From the NCBI GenBank assembly GCA_945870855.1, contig CAMBTP010000006.1, positions 1 to 64,000 of the forward strand: a stretch of 64,000 nucleotides of DNA, given 5' to 3'. The notes beneath the pieces were generated by a model. It was given only the letters and a program-made list of their open reading frames with translations, was not told the DNA's origin and made no database searches. The position numbers were made by a program, and so were the translations under genes. Source of the stretch: Prosthecobacter debontii (lineage in GTDB: Bacteria; Verrucomicrobiota; Verrucomicrobiia; Verrucomicrobiales; Akkermansiaceae). Positions 28,756 to 37,628 of this stretch are shown piece by piece; position 1 is the first letter of the stretch, and every line of letters starts with the position of its first letter.

Positions 28756-29370
28756 TTATCCGTCCTCTCGGAAGCGGAGATAAAAGGGGCGTTTGACATC
28801 GTCTGGGAAGGGGTTCGACTGGTAGAAATCAGAGACCTTGATGGCCATGCCAACGGATGACAGTTCGATTACGGAATCCATCATGGTGAAGAGATGGCGC
28901 TTCCAGTTGTCCGAGCGGCGGGTGACAAAAATCTCTGGCCATGCCTGCTCGATGATCACGATTTCCTCAACGCTGGGGATGCGTTTGTATGCTGCCAACT
29001 TTTCACCCCTATCTTGTCGAGCGGTGGAGGGGGAGATGACCTCGATGATTAGCTTGGGTTCGCGCATCACGTGGGTGTCCTCTCCAGCTGGCTCGCAGGT
29101 GACGAAGACATCCGGGTAGTAAAAGGCGTCGCCGAGATCATCGGATAGTTCGACTTTCACGGATTCGATGAACACGCGGCAATGACCACCGCGCAGATGG
29201 CTTTTCAGAATGGCGTAAATATCTCCGCAAATCTCATTATGTTCCGCACTGGCACCGACCATGGCGTACACCTTGCCATCGATGTATTCATGGCGCATCT
29301 CCGCAACGCGCTCACCTTCGAGATACTCGGCGGGCGTGATTGGAAGTTGTCTTGCGGCGCTGCTGCTCAT
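28756..29370 (-). CDS. Uma2-family (DUF820) putative endonuclease
   Basis: EYLEGERVAEMRHEYIDGKVYAM, YYPDVFVTC, PKLIIEVISPSTARQDRGEKLAAYKRIPSVEEIVII. Confidence 0.92.
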   Translation of the reverse strand: MSSSAARQLPITPAEYLEGERVAEMRHEYIDGKVYAMVGASAEHNEICGDIYAILKSHLRGGHCRVFIESVKVELSDDLGDAFYYPDVFVTCEPAGEDTHVMREPKLIIEVISPSTARQDRGEKLAAYKRIPSVEEIVIIEQAWPEIFVTRRSDNWKRHLFTMMDSVIELSSVGMAIKVSDFYQSNPFPDDVKRPFYLRFREDG

Positions 29371-29500
29371 TTCGCTGTTTGTAACGGTTTGGCGGGAGAG
29401 AGTTTATTTCGGGTCATTATAGAGTCTTGAGATCCTTGATGAGGTCTTGATGCTTCATCTCCTGCCAATACGTGATTTTCGCTTTCATGATGGGATGATA

Positions 29501-30925
29501 CTACGCAACGGCGGCGGCTGTTTCCAGATCGAAAAGCTCGCGGGCGTCGGTGATGTGGCCTTTGATTGCGGCGGCGGCGACCATGACGGGGGACATCAGG
29601 ACGGTGCGGCCGGTAGGGGAGCCTTGGCGGCCTTTGAAATTGCGGTTCGATGAAGAGGCGCAGAGTTGATCACCGATGAGTTTGTCGGGATTCATGGCGA
29701 GGCACATCGAGCAACCGGCGGCGCGCCATTCGAAGCCCGCCGCGCGGAAAATTTCCGGAAGACCTTCCTGCTCGCATTGGATCGCGACGATCTGCGAGCC
29801 GGGAACGGCGATGGCTTGCACGCCCGCCGCGACCTTGTGGCCCTGGATGTATTTCGCGACCTCGCGAAAATCCGAGATCCGGCCGTTGGTGCAGGAGCCG
29901 ATGAATGCGACGTCGATTTTCACGCCTTGGATCGGGGTGCCGCCGGGGAGTTTCATGTAGGCGAGGGCTTCCTCGATGCTGGCCTTTTCCTCGGGGGTCT
30001 TGGCCTTGAGTGGATCGGGGATGCTTTCGGTGATGCCGATCCCGGCGTCCGGGGAAATGCCCCAGGTGACGGTTGGCTCGATCTCGGAGGCGTTGATTTT
30101 CACGATGTCATCGAACACCGCATCGGCATCCGAGGCGAAGGAGAGCCAGCGGGCGGCGGTTACTTCAAAATTTGTGTTATCGACGTAAGGGCGGCCTTGC
30201 AGGTAAGCGATGGTCTTCGCGTCGGGATTCACGTAACCGCAGCGCGCGCCACCTTCGATGGACATATTGCAGACGGTCATGCGCTCCTCCATGGACATGC
30301 GGTCGAAGACATCGCCGGCGTATTCGTAGGCGAAGCCGATACCGCCGTTCGCGCCGAGCAGGCGGATGATGTGGAGGATGACGTCCTTCGCGTAAACGCC
30401 GGGGCGGAGGTCGCCGTTTACCTCGATACGGCGAACTTTCATTTCCTCCAGCGCAATGGTCTGCGTCGCGAGGACATCGCGCACTTGGCTGGTGCCGATT
30501 CCGAACGCGATTGCTCCGAACGCGCCGTGGGTGGCCGTGTGGGAATCGCCGCAAGCGATCGTCGTGCCCGGTTGGGTGATGCCTTGCTCGGGACCAACGA
30601 CGTGGACGATACCTTGCTTGCCGGATTTCAGGTCGAAATAGGTCACGCCGAAGTCATCGCAGTTCTTGCGGATCGCATCGATCATCTCTGCGGCGAGGGG
30701 ATCGGCGGGCTGGTCTTGGTTGATGGTCGGGACGATGTGGTCGATCGTCGCGAAGGTGCGTTGCGGGAATTTTACCTTGAGGCCGAGATCGCGCAGCATC
30801 CCGAAGGCCTGCGGCGATGTCACCTCGTGGATCAGGTGTGTTCCGATGAAAAGCTGCGTGCGTCCATCTCCGAGGGTGCCAACGCGGTGTGAATCCCAAA
30901 CTTTCTGAAAAAGGCTTTTTCCCAT
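29501..30925 (-). CDS. leuC: 3-isopropylmalate dehydratase large subunit
   Basis: [50 protein letters not shown]. Confidence 0.97.
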   Translation of the reverse strand: MGKSLFQKVWDSHRVGTLGDGRTQLFIGTHLIHEVTSPQAFGMLRDLGLKVKFPQRTFATIDHIVPTINQDQPADPLAAEMIDAIRKNCDDFGVTYFDLKSGKQGIVHVVGPEQGITQPGTTIACGDSHTATHGAFGAIAFGIGTSQVRDVLATQTIALEEMKVRRIEVNGDLRPGVYAKDVILHIIRLLGANGGIGFAYEYAGDVFDRMSMEERMTVCNMSIEGGARCGYVNPDAKTIAYLQGRPYVDNTNFEVTAARWLSFASDADAVFDDIVKINASEIEPTVTWGISPDAGIGITESIPDPLKAKTPEEKASIEEALAYMKLPGGTPIQGVKIDVAFIGSCTNGRISDFREVAKYIQGHKVAAGVQAIAVPGSQIVAIQCEQEGLPEIFRAAGFEWRAAGCSMCLAMNPDKLIGDQLCASSSNRNFKGRQGSPTGRTVLMSPVMVAAAAIKGHITDARELFDLETAAAVA

Positions 30926-31088
30926 AACTAGTAGCCGCCGTGGTTTTGCGGCGGGGCGGGAATGTGGATAGGCGACGGGGAAACTTCAACTCTCAAAAAT
31001 CAACTTTCAAATGAAGATTCCTACGGGCCCGATGCCGATTCTTGAAATTTGAATTTTGGAATTTGAAATTTCCCGCTACACCTCCCGT

Positions 31089-32228
31089 GTGGCCGCGAAA
31101 CCTAAGACATCATCTACCAACGCAAGCTTCTATGTGATCGTGGGGACGGATGATGGTTTGGTGCGGGAGGAGGCGCTGGCGCTTTATAATGAGCTCACTG
31201 GTGGCAACGACGATGGCTTCACGCATGAGACCATCGACGGCAACGCCGACAACTCGGAGGGCGCGTTCCAGATCTGCTCCAGCGCGATCCAATCCCTGAT
31301 GACCATGCCGATGTTCGGCGGTGACAAGGTGGTGTGGCTGCGCAATGTGAATTTCCTCGGCGATGATGTGACCGGCCGTGCCCAGCGCACCGAGGCGGGT
31401 GTGGAGGCTTTGCGGGGTGTTTTGGAAAAAGGACTGCCGGATGGCATTCGTTTCATCCTCTCTGCGGACAAGGTGGACAAGCGCCGGGCGTTTTGGAAAT
31501 TTCTGGAGAAGAACGCCAGTGTAAGAATCTTCGATAAAATCGATATCAGCCGCGATGGCTGGCAGGACGAGGTGGGGAGATTGGTCGATGGTCGTGCCAA
31601 GGAGCTGGGTCTGGGTTTCGAGCACGACGCGCTCGAGCTTTTCATCATGCTCGCCGGGGAGCAGACGAAACAGATCGCGAATGAGTTGGAGAAAATTGAT
31701 CTCTACCTCGGCACCGAGCGCCGCACCGTGACGGTGGAGGACGTGCGGGCACTCGTCCCGCTGAGCCGGACAGCGGTGATTTTCGAGACCGGGCAGGCGA
31801 TCCAAGTGGGCAACGTGGCTCGCGCGATTCAGCTTGTCGATGAGCAGCTCGCCGCTGAGGAATCCGCCGTGGGGATCATGCGTGCCTCGATCATCAACGT
31901 CGTCCGCAACCTCTACATGGCGAAGCTGATCCTTGAGAAATTCAAAGCGCCTACCGGAAATTACGGTGCCTTCGCCGGTGCCCTCAACAAGCTCCCTGCC
32001 GCCGACCGCGCGTGGTTGCCTCAGAAAAAGGACGGCTCCGGAGTGAATTTGTATCCCGTTTTTCTCGCCGTCCCGAACGCGAAAAACTTCGACTTGGATG
32101 GGCTCCAGCACGTGATGGAGCAGACGCAGAAAGCCGATCAGGCGCTGGTGACAACCGGGCTGGATCACCGCTTGGTGTTGCATCGCTTGATCGCGGAGAT
32201 TGCGGCGGCTAGAAAAGCGAAGAGGTAG
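31089..32228 (+). CDS. holA: DNA polymerase III delta subunit (HolA-like)
   Basis: YVIVGTDDGLVREEAL, LAGEQTKQIANELEKIDLYLG architecture; GTG at 31089 preferred. Confidence 0.82.
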   Translation: MAAKPKTSSTNASFYVIVGTDDGLVREEALALYNELTGGNDDGFTHETIDGNADNSEGAFQICSSAIQSLMTMPMFGGDKVVWLRNVNFLGDDVTGRAQRTEAGVEALRGVLEKGLPDGIRFILSADKVDKRRAFWKFLEKNASVRIFDKIDISRDGWQDEVGRLVDGRAKELGLGFEHDALELFIMLAGEQTKQIANELEKIDLYLGTERRTVTVEDVRALVPLSRTAVIFETGQAIQVGNVARAIQLVDEQLAAEESAVGIMRASIINVVRNLYMAKLILEKFKAPTGNYGAFAGALNKLPAADRAWLPQKKDGSGVNLYPVFLAVPNAKNFDLDGLQHVMEQTQKADQALVTTGLDHRLVLHRLIAEIAAARKAKR

Positions 32229-32274
32229 GGCCGAAGAGGTAGGGCCGAAGAGGTAGGGCTGAAGAGGTAGGGCT
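32219..32274. repeat. Four tandem 14-bp units GAAGAGGTAGGGCY
   Basis: Direct reading; the first unit contains the holA stop codon. Confidence 0.9.
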
Positions 32275-32436
32275 GATCCGGCTCGGTCTGCCCTGATCGA
32301 AAACGGAGGAGCTGTTATCACGCAATGGTAGTGGAACCGATGTGAGGCGGGCTTTTTGCCTCGAGATTTCACTCCCGCCAGAGTGAGCGGTGCGTTTGAT
32401 TTTTGAAATGGGCTGACCGAGCCGGATCAGCCCTAC
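32267..32436. mobile_element. MITE-like element copy 1 (170 bp, 22-bp TIRs)
   Basis: GTAGGGCTGATCCGGCTCGGTC ... GACCGAGCCGGATCAGCCCTAC. Confidence 0.85.
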
Positions 32437-32517
32437 CAGGGTGAAACTTTAAACTTTAAAACTCAAAGGAAGACGGGGTTTGCTATTCCTCTGCATCAGA
32501 AGGGAAATCCCAGCATG

Positions 32518-32687
32518 GTAGGGCTGATCCGGCTCGGTCTGCCCTGATTGAAAACGGAAGAGCTGTTATCACGCAATGGTAGTGAAACCTAACTGAGTCG
32601 GGCTGTTTGCCTCGGGATTTCGCTCCCGCCAGAGTGAGCGGTGCGTTTGATTTTTGAAATGGGCCGACCGAGCCGGATCAGCCCTAC
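32518..32687. mobile_element. MITE-like element copy 2 (170 bp, same TIRs)
   Basis: Same TIRs and largely identical interior in the same orientation. Confidence 0.85.
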
Positions 32688-32693
32688 CTCATA

Positions 32694-34811
32694 TCACCAC
32701 TCATATTTCACGCCGCAGACAGCGCCGAAGCCCTGCTCGTTCTGGCCGGAGCCGTGGATGCGGTAATCTTGATCGAGGAGGTTTTGAAGGGTGGCCGTTA
32801 GTCTGAGATTTTCGATGGGTTCGTAGCCTACGCCGAGGGAGGCTACGATGTATCCCGGGGTGCCGTTGGTGGGGATTCGTTGGTTGTCGGCAGCTTGATC
32901 GAGCGAATTGACGCGATCGGCATCGACTGCTCCACTGAGGCGGCCTTCGATCCACCATTTTTCATCCACGGATGTGTAGCGGAGTGCGGTGGAGGCCGTA
33001 AAAGGCAGCATGCGGGGAATCCAGCGCTCGGTGGGGGTGCGTTGGCTGATGTCATTTTTTCCTTCCTGCCATGCGGCGAAGGCGGTGGCTGTCCAGCGCT
33101 CATCGATGCTCCAGATCGCCTCGGCCTCGATGCCGTAGATCGAGCTGTCATCGCCGTTCACCACGAAGGTATGCGGGCCCACTGTGTATGAGGAAATGGC
33201 TCCACCGGTGCTGAAAGTATGGAAAACGGCGGCTTGGAGTTGGATGTCTGTGAGAGGTTTGCCGCGTGCTCCCAGCTCGAAGGTGAGGAATTTTTCAGGA
33301 TCCACGCTGGGTGAGCCACTGCCGTCGAGACCGCTGAGAGAAGCGGTGTTTCCGGTGAGATCGGCTAAGTTGGGAGAGCGGAAACTCTGGGATGCAGAGG
33401 CGTAGGTGATCCAGTCATCGTTGATTTCATAACTGGCGCGAAGGCTGGAGGAGAGATCGCTCCATGAATTTTCCCCCGATATGTCGACGAGTCCGCCGGA
33501 GGGGCGGTAGGCTCCCCATTCCGCCTGTGCGTAGGTGAAGCGTGTGCCGCCGGAAATTTCCCATCGGGAGGTGGGCTTCCATGTGTACTGTCCGTAAAGA
33601 CCGAGTAAATCGTAAGTGGCATCGTCGGCGACGGGGCGTGAACCGGGACGGCTAACCAAGCCCGCGCCGGAGTTGCGGCTGGCATCGCTTGCAACCTCGT
33701 CGTGGTAGTAGTCGAGGCCATAGACCAGATTGCCGGGGCCGATGGTGGACTCGAGGGCGAGATCCATGCCCATCGTTTCCACCTCGGCGTTCTGGAACTG
33801 GAGATAATTGCCTGTGGTAAATGGGCTTGCGGCGCTGGCGCGGCGATCCTGCATTTCGCTTTCGTTGCTTGTTTGGTAGGACAGGGTGGCACTCCATTTA
33901 TCCAGCCATGAGCTTTCATTGGCGATCTCCTGCGCGACACGGAGGTAAGTGAGAGAACGTTCTTGGTCGTAGTTGTTGGCGACCCATGTGCCCGCTGCGG
34001 CGATGTGATTGCCATAGGTCCAGCCGGGATTCTGAATTGTACGATGCCAGCGCGAGATGTCATCCTGGTTGACGTATTGGCTAGCAAAAGTCAGCAGGGT
34101 GTCCTGGGAAATTTTCATATCGAAGCGCAGGTCGTAATCCTGTTCCCCGTATCCCGTGCCGCGCATGGTTCCCACAGAGGAGTCCTCAATGTCGCCAAAG
34201 TCTTTCTGAGTGATGCCGAAGTGAAGGCCGTATTCTCCGCCTACTCCGATGCTACTCTCAATGCGGCCGACATGGCTGCCTTGTCCATTGCTGGTGAATT
34301 CATAGGACGCTGTGCCGTGGGTGAAAAACGCGCCTTGGGTTTCATTCATGAAATTCGAGGATTTCGTAAAGGCGTTGAGCGTGCCGCCGATCGCATCCGA
34401 GCCGTAGAGCACCGAGCCTTGGCTTTTCACCAGCTCGATATGATCCAAGGAATACGAGTCCACGGTGTTCCAGTATTGGATGGGGCCGCTGCGCCAAGTT
34501 GAGTTGTTAAGGCGGACTCCATCGACAAGCAAAAGATTCTGGCGACCGGTGAAGCCGCGAATGAAGGGGGAGCCATGGCCATGGGTGGTTTTCTGCACCA
34601 ACACCCCAGGCGTGTATTGCAGCGCTTCGGGAAGCGTGCGGCGCGCTTGATCACGCATCGTTTCCTCGGTGATGTTTGCCACGCTGTAGGGGAGGAATTG
34701 AGTGTTCTCAGAGCGGGTGGCAGTGATCACCAGCGGATCTAGGAAATCCTGGGCAGCGGCGGTTACGATGCTGGCAAGCAGGGTGAGCGGCAGGTGTGCT
34801 TTTGTGAACAT
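32694..34811 (-). CDS. TonB-dependent receptor
   Basis: Signal peptide, plug ALQYTPGVLVQKTTHGHGSPFIRGFTGRQNLLLVDGVRLN, C-terminal aromatic residue (W). Confidence 0.93.
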   Translation of the reverse strand: MFTKAHLPLTLLASIVTAAAQDFLDPLVITATRSENTQFLPYSVANITEETMRDQARRTLPEALQYTPGVLVQKTTHGHGSPFIRGFTGRQNLLLVDGVRLNNSTWRSGPIQYWNTVDSYSLDHIELVKSQGSVLYGSDAIGGTLNAFTKSSNFMNETQGAFFTHGTASYEFTSNGQGSHVGRIESSIGVGGEYGLHFGITQKDFGDIEDSSVGTMRGTGYGEQDYDLRFDMKISQDTLLTFASQYVNQDDISRWHRTIQNPGWTYGNHIAAAGTWVANNYDQERSLTYLRVAQEIANESSWLDKWSATLSYQTSNESEMQDRRASAASPFTTGNYLQFQNAEVETMGMDLALESTIGPGNLVYGLDYYHDEVASDASRNSGAGLVSRPGSRPVADDATYDLLGLYGQYTWKPTSRWEISGGTRFTYAQAEWGAYRPSGGLVDISGENSWSDLSSSLRASYEINDDWITYASASQSFRSPNLADLTGNTASLSGLDGSGSPSVDPEKFLTFELGARGKPLTDIQLQAAVFHTFSTGGAISSYTVGPHTFVVNGDDSSIYGIEAEAIWSIDERWTATAFAAWQEGKNDISQRTPTERWIPRMLPFTASTALRYTSVDEKWWIEGRLSGAVDADRVNSLDQAADNQRIPTNGTPGYIVASLGVGYEPIENLRLTATLQNLLDQDYRIHGSGQNEQGFGAVCGVKYEW

Positions 34812-34967
34812 TGGAGGTCATTGGATAAGGTGTGCCGCGTATTCGGACAAGATTCCTGTAGGGTCGAAATTTATCCATCCCATCAAAAAGCGGTCGTGAA
34901 ATGCCCTTGGAAATTCATTTTATCGACAATCTACCGTATTTAGGCCTTATTGGTCTTGGTTCACTTC

Positions 34968-36245
34968 ATGGATAAAAACCGACCATTTCTTCTCAAGACG
35001 CGCTCGCTGTCCGTTTGGCTGGCGGTGGGGGTCGGGGCGTTTGTGTTAGTGGGATCGGTGGCGATGATGGGATTTTTCCAGTATCTCTCCCGGACGGAGG
35101 AAGTGATAGCTTTGGAGTCGATCGGCCGGACTAACGCGCTTTTCCTCGATCAGAACCAGCTGCCGCAGACTGAGTTCATGGCCGCACAGATCGGGCGAGT
35201 GATGGGGGCGGAGGTGAGTTTCATGGAGGCAAAAAACCAAGCTGCCGAAGGTGTGGCGAAGCGTGAGGGAGATATCATCCGTGTTGGCTTCGCACTCGAA
35301 AGCGGACGGGAGGTTTGGTTTTCCCGCAAGGTGGGAAAGCACGGAGCGCTGCCCGTTTGGAAGCGGCTCGACGCGCGGTTGGCGCTCGGCGGGTTCTGGG
35401 CTTTATCGCTGGTTTTTTCGCTGTGGCTAGGTCGTAAGGTCACGCGGCCGCTGGCGAAACTCGAAGCCGCGCTGCCCGGTATTGGCGGCGATGAGACACC
35501 GCGCGGTTTGCCTGAAAAAGGACCACGCGAGATCGTGAGCCTTGCCTCCGCACTTCGGGAAACGCATGCCTCGCTGATGGAGGAAAGAGACAAGCGCAGG
35601 CACGCGGAACGACTCGCACTGCTGGGGCGAATGGCTACGAGCCTCGCACACGAAGTTCGTAATCCGGTCTCGGCGATCCGGCTGCATGCGCAGTTGTTAG
35701 AAAGAGTTTGCGCGCCCGCTGAAAGGGAATCCGCCGGGTTGATCATCGGTGAGGCGGGGCGCATCGAATCGCTGGTAAACCAATGGCTGCGCTACGCAAA
35801 ACCCGAGCCAGTGACGATGGTGCCGGTCGATCTTCCCGAGCTGGTCCGCGAGGCGCGGCAAAGTCTCGGCCCGCAAGCGCAGCATGCCGGGGTCGAGATC
35901 CGCGAAGAAATAAATCCGGTATGGGGTGGCCACCCAGTGAACGGCGACCGTGAGCGCCTGCGGCAAGTCCTTTGCAACCTGATCCTAAACGCGATCCAAA
36001 GTATGCCGACCGGTGGCGCGGTAACCGTGCGGATATTGCCCGGCGCGCTCGAGGTGCAGGATCAGGGTGGCGGCTTCAGCGAAAAAGCTCTCGCACGTTT
36101 CGGCGAACCGTTCCATTCCGAGCGCGAGGGCGGCATGGGTCTCGGGCTGGCCGTTTCCAAGGAAATCATCGAATCCCACGGCGGTAAAATTTCTGCCACC
36201 AACCTGCTCGGCGGCGGCGCATGTGTCCGCATCGAATGGGCGTAA
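34968..36245 (+). CDS. Membrane sensor histidine kinase
   Basis: HAMP-like linker, H-box LAHEVRNPVSAIRLHAQLLE, N-box NLILNAIQS, G-box GGMGLGLAVSKEI. Confidence 0.93.
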   Translation: MDKNRPFLLKTRSLSVWLAVGVGAFVLVGSVAMMGFFQYLSRTEEVIALESIGRTNALFLDQNQLPQTEFMAAQIGRVMGAEVSFMEAKNQAAEGVAKREGDIIRVGFALESGREVWFSRKVGKHGALPVWKRLDARLALGGFWALSLVFSLWLGRKVTRPLAKLEAALPGIGGDETPRGLPEKGPREIVSLASALRETHASLMEERDKRRHAERLALLGRMATSLAHEVRNPVSAIRLHAQLLERVCAPAERESAGLIIGEAGRIESLVNQWLRYAKPEPVTMVPVDLPELVREARQSLGPQAQHAGVEIREEINPVWGGHPVNGDRERLRQVLCNLILNAIQSMPTGGAVTVRILPGALEVQDQGGGFSEKALARFGEPFHSEREGGMGLGLAVSKEIIESHGGKISATNLLGGGACVRIEWA

Positions 36246-36258
36246 AACTGAACAAGCT

Positions 36259-37569
36259 ATGGCAGCCATTCTCATCATCGAAGACGAACACGCGCTGGGC
36301 AACGCGCTGGCTCTCGCTGTCCGACGTCTCGGGCATCTGCCGACGCTTGCCGCGAGCGGAGGGGCTGCGTTGAAACTACTCGTCGAGCGGAGGTTCGAGG
36401 CCATCGTTCTGGACATCGGGCTACCGGATGTCAGCGGCCTTGTGATCCTTGAAAAAATCCGCGCTGCCGGTTCGAAAATCCCCGTCCTCATTATCAGTGC
36501 TCATGCGACCCTTGATCATACGATCACCTCGCGGAAACTCGGGATCGCCGATTATCTAATCAAGCCGCTCGATCTCCAGCGCTTCGAAGAGGTCATTTCC
36601 TCGCTCGTCACAAAAAGTGTCCTCATCGCCGGCCCCGCCGAGCGCCCGGCGATTTCCCTGATCGGAGCTTCGCCGGGCATGCACCGGGTTTTTCTCGGAA
36701 TCGCGCGTGCCTGCGGAGGTGATCCGCCTGTCCTGATTCACGGCGCCAGTGGCACGGGAAAAACGCTTGCTGCGCGTTTGATTCATACAAACGGAAGTCG
36801 TGCTGCCGAACCATTGCGTCTGGTCGAATGCGGCTCGATCCATAGCGCCGATTCGTTACGTGCAAGCTTGGCCGATGCAAACGGCACGTTGGTTCTCGAA
36901 GACATCGATAGTCTCTCGCCAGAACTTCAGGGCGTGCTCGCCGAGGTAATGGGGCGAACGGATGTCCCGCTGCCGCGATTGATCGCTACCATGCGCGCCG
37001 ACCCTCGCGATCCCGCGATCGAAAACTCGCTGAGGGCAGACGTTTTTTACACCTTCAGCGCCCTCTCCATCGCGATGCCCGCGCTCCGTGATCGCACCGG
37101 CGACATCCCCGCCTTAAGCCGGTTTTTCAACGGAATCCATGGTGATACTGCGACCGCCTTTGAGATTTCCGCCTCCGCCCTGTGCGCCTTGCAGGCCTAT
37201 GCATGGCCAGGAAATGTCCGCGAACTGCGGCATGTGATCGAGCTTGCTCTGGCGATGAACCGCGGTGGCCCGCTGTTACCCGGACATCTGCCTCCCCATG
37301 TCGCCGAAGCCCTGCACACTTCGGGCGGGAAAGTGGTCGGCGGCGAGCTGGATGCCGTGATCGCCCGTTGGCTCGATTCACAGTTGGAAATGACCCCCGA
37401 GGCAAACTGGCAATACGACGACCTCCTGGAGCGGATCGAGAGCGCCATGCTCAAACACCTGTTAGAGCGCTTCGAAAACCGCCCCACACGCCTCGCCACC
37501 GCGCTGCGCCTCAACCGCGCGACCCTGCGCCAAAAACTCCGCCGTGCGGGGCTTTCCGGAGACTCATGA
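36259..37569 (+). CDS. NtrC-type response regulator (receiver + AAA+ + Fis HTH), apparently lacking GAFTGA
   Basis: Receiver VLDIGLPDVSG; Walker A HGASGTGKT; Walker B GTLVLEDID; YAWPGNVREL; C-terminal Fis-like helix. Confidence 0.9.
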   Translation: MAAILIIEDEHALGNALALAVRRLGHLPTLAASGGAALKLLVERRFEAIVLDIGLPDVSGLVILEKIRAAGSKIPVLIISAHATLDHTITSRKLGIADYLIKPLDLQRFEEVISSLVTKSVLIAGPAERPAISLIGASPGMHRVFLGIARACGGDPPVLIHGASGTGKTLAARLIHTNGSRAAEPLRLVECGSIHSADSLRASLADANGTLVLEDIDSLSPELQGVLAEVMGRTDVPLPRLIATMRADPRDPAIENSLRADVFYTFSALSIAMPALRDRTGDIPALSRFFNGIHGDTATAFEISASALCALQAYAWPGNVRELRHVIELALAMNRGGPLLPGHLPPHVAEALHTSGGKVVGGELDAVIARWLDSQLEMTPEANWQYDDLLERIESAMLKHLLERFENRPTRLATALRLNRATLRQKLRRAGLSGDS

Positions 37570-37572
37570 TTT
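37513..37572 (+). repeat. Putative attL: 60-nt direct repeat at the 3' end of the response regulator gene
   Basis: AACCGCGCGACCCTGCGCCAAAAACTCCGCCGTGCGGGGCTTTCCGGAGACTCATGATTT; matches 42921-42980 with 2 mismatches. Confidence 0.9.
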
Positions 37573-37628
37573 TCCGCGCCTGCCATGTGAATGCACGCAC
37601 CTTGACTAGGCCTAGACAGTTTGATAAC

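Noticed and set aside
29666-30892. 408-aa plus-strand ORF antisense to leuC, and similar long antisense ORFs (e.g. 39660-41051, 31110-32372, 44374-45585)
   Set aside because: High-GC shadow ORFs with biased composition opposite well-supported genes.
32219-32274. Possible CRISPR-like array
   Set aside because: The units are contiguous 14-mers without spacers and no cas genes are present.
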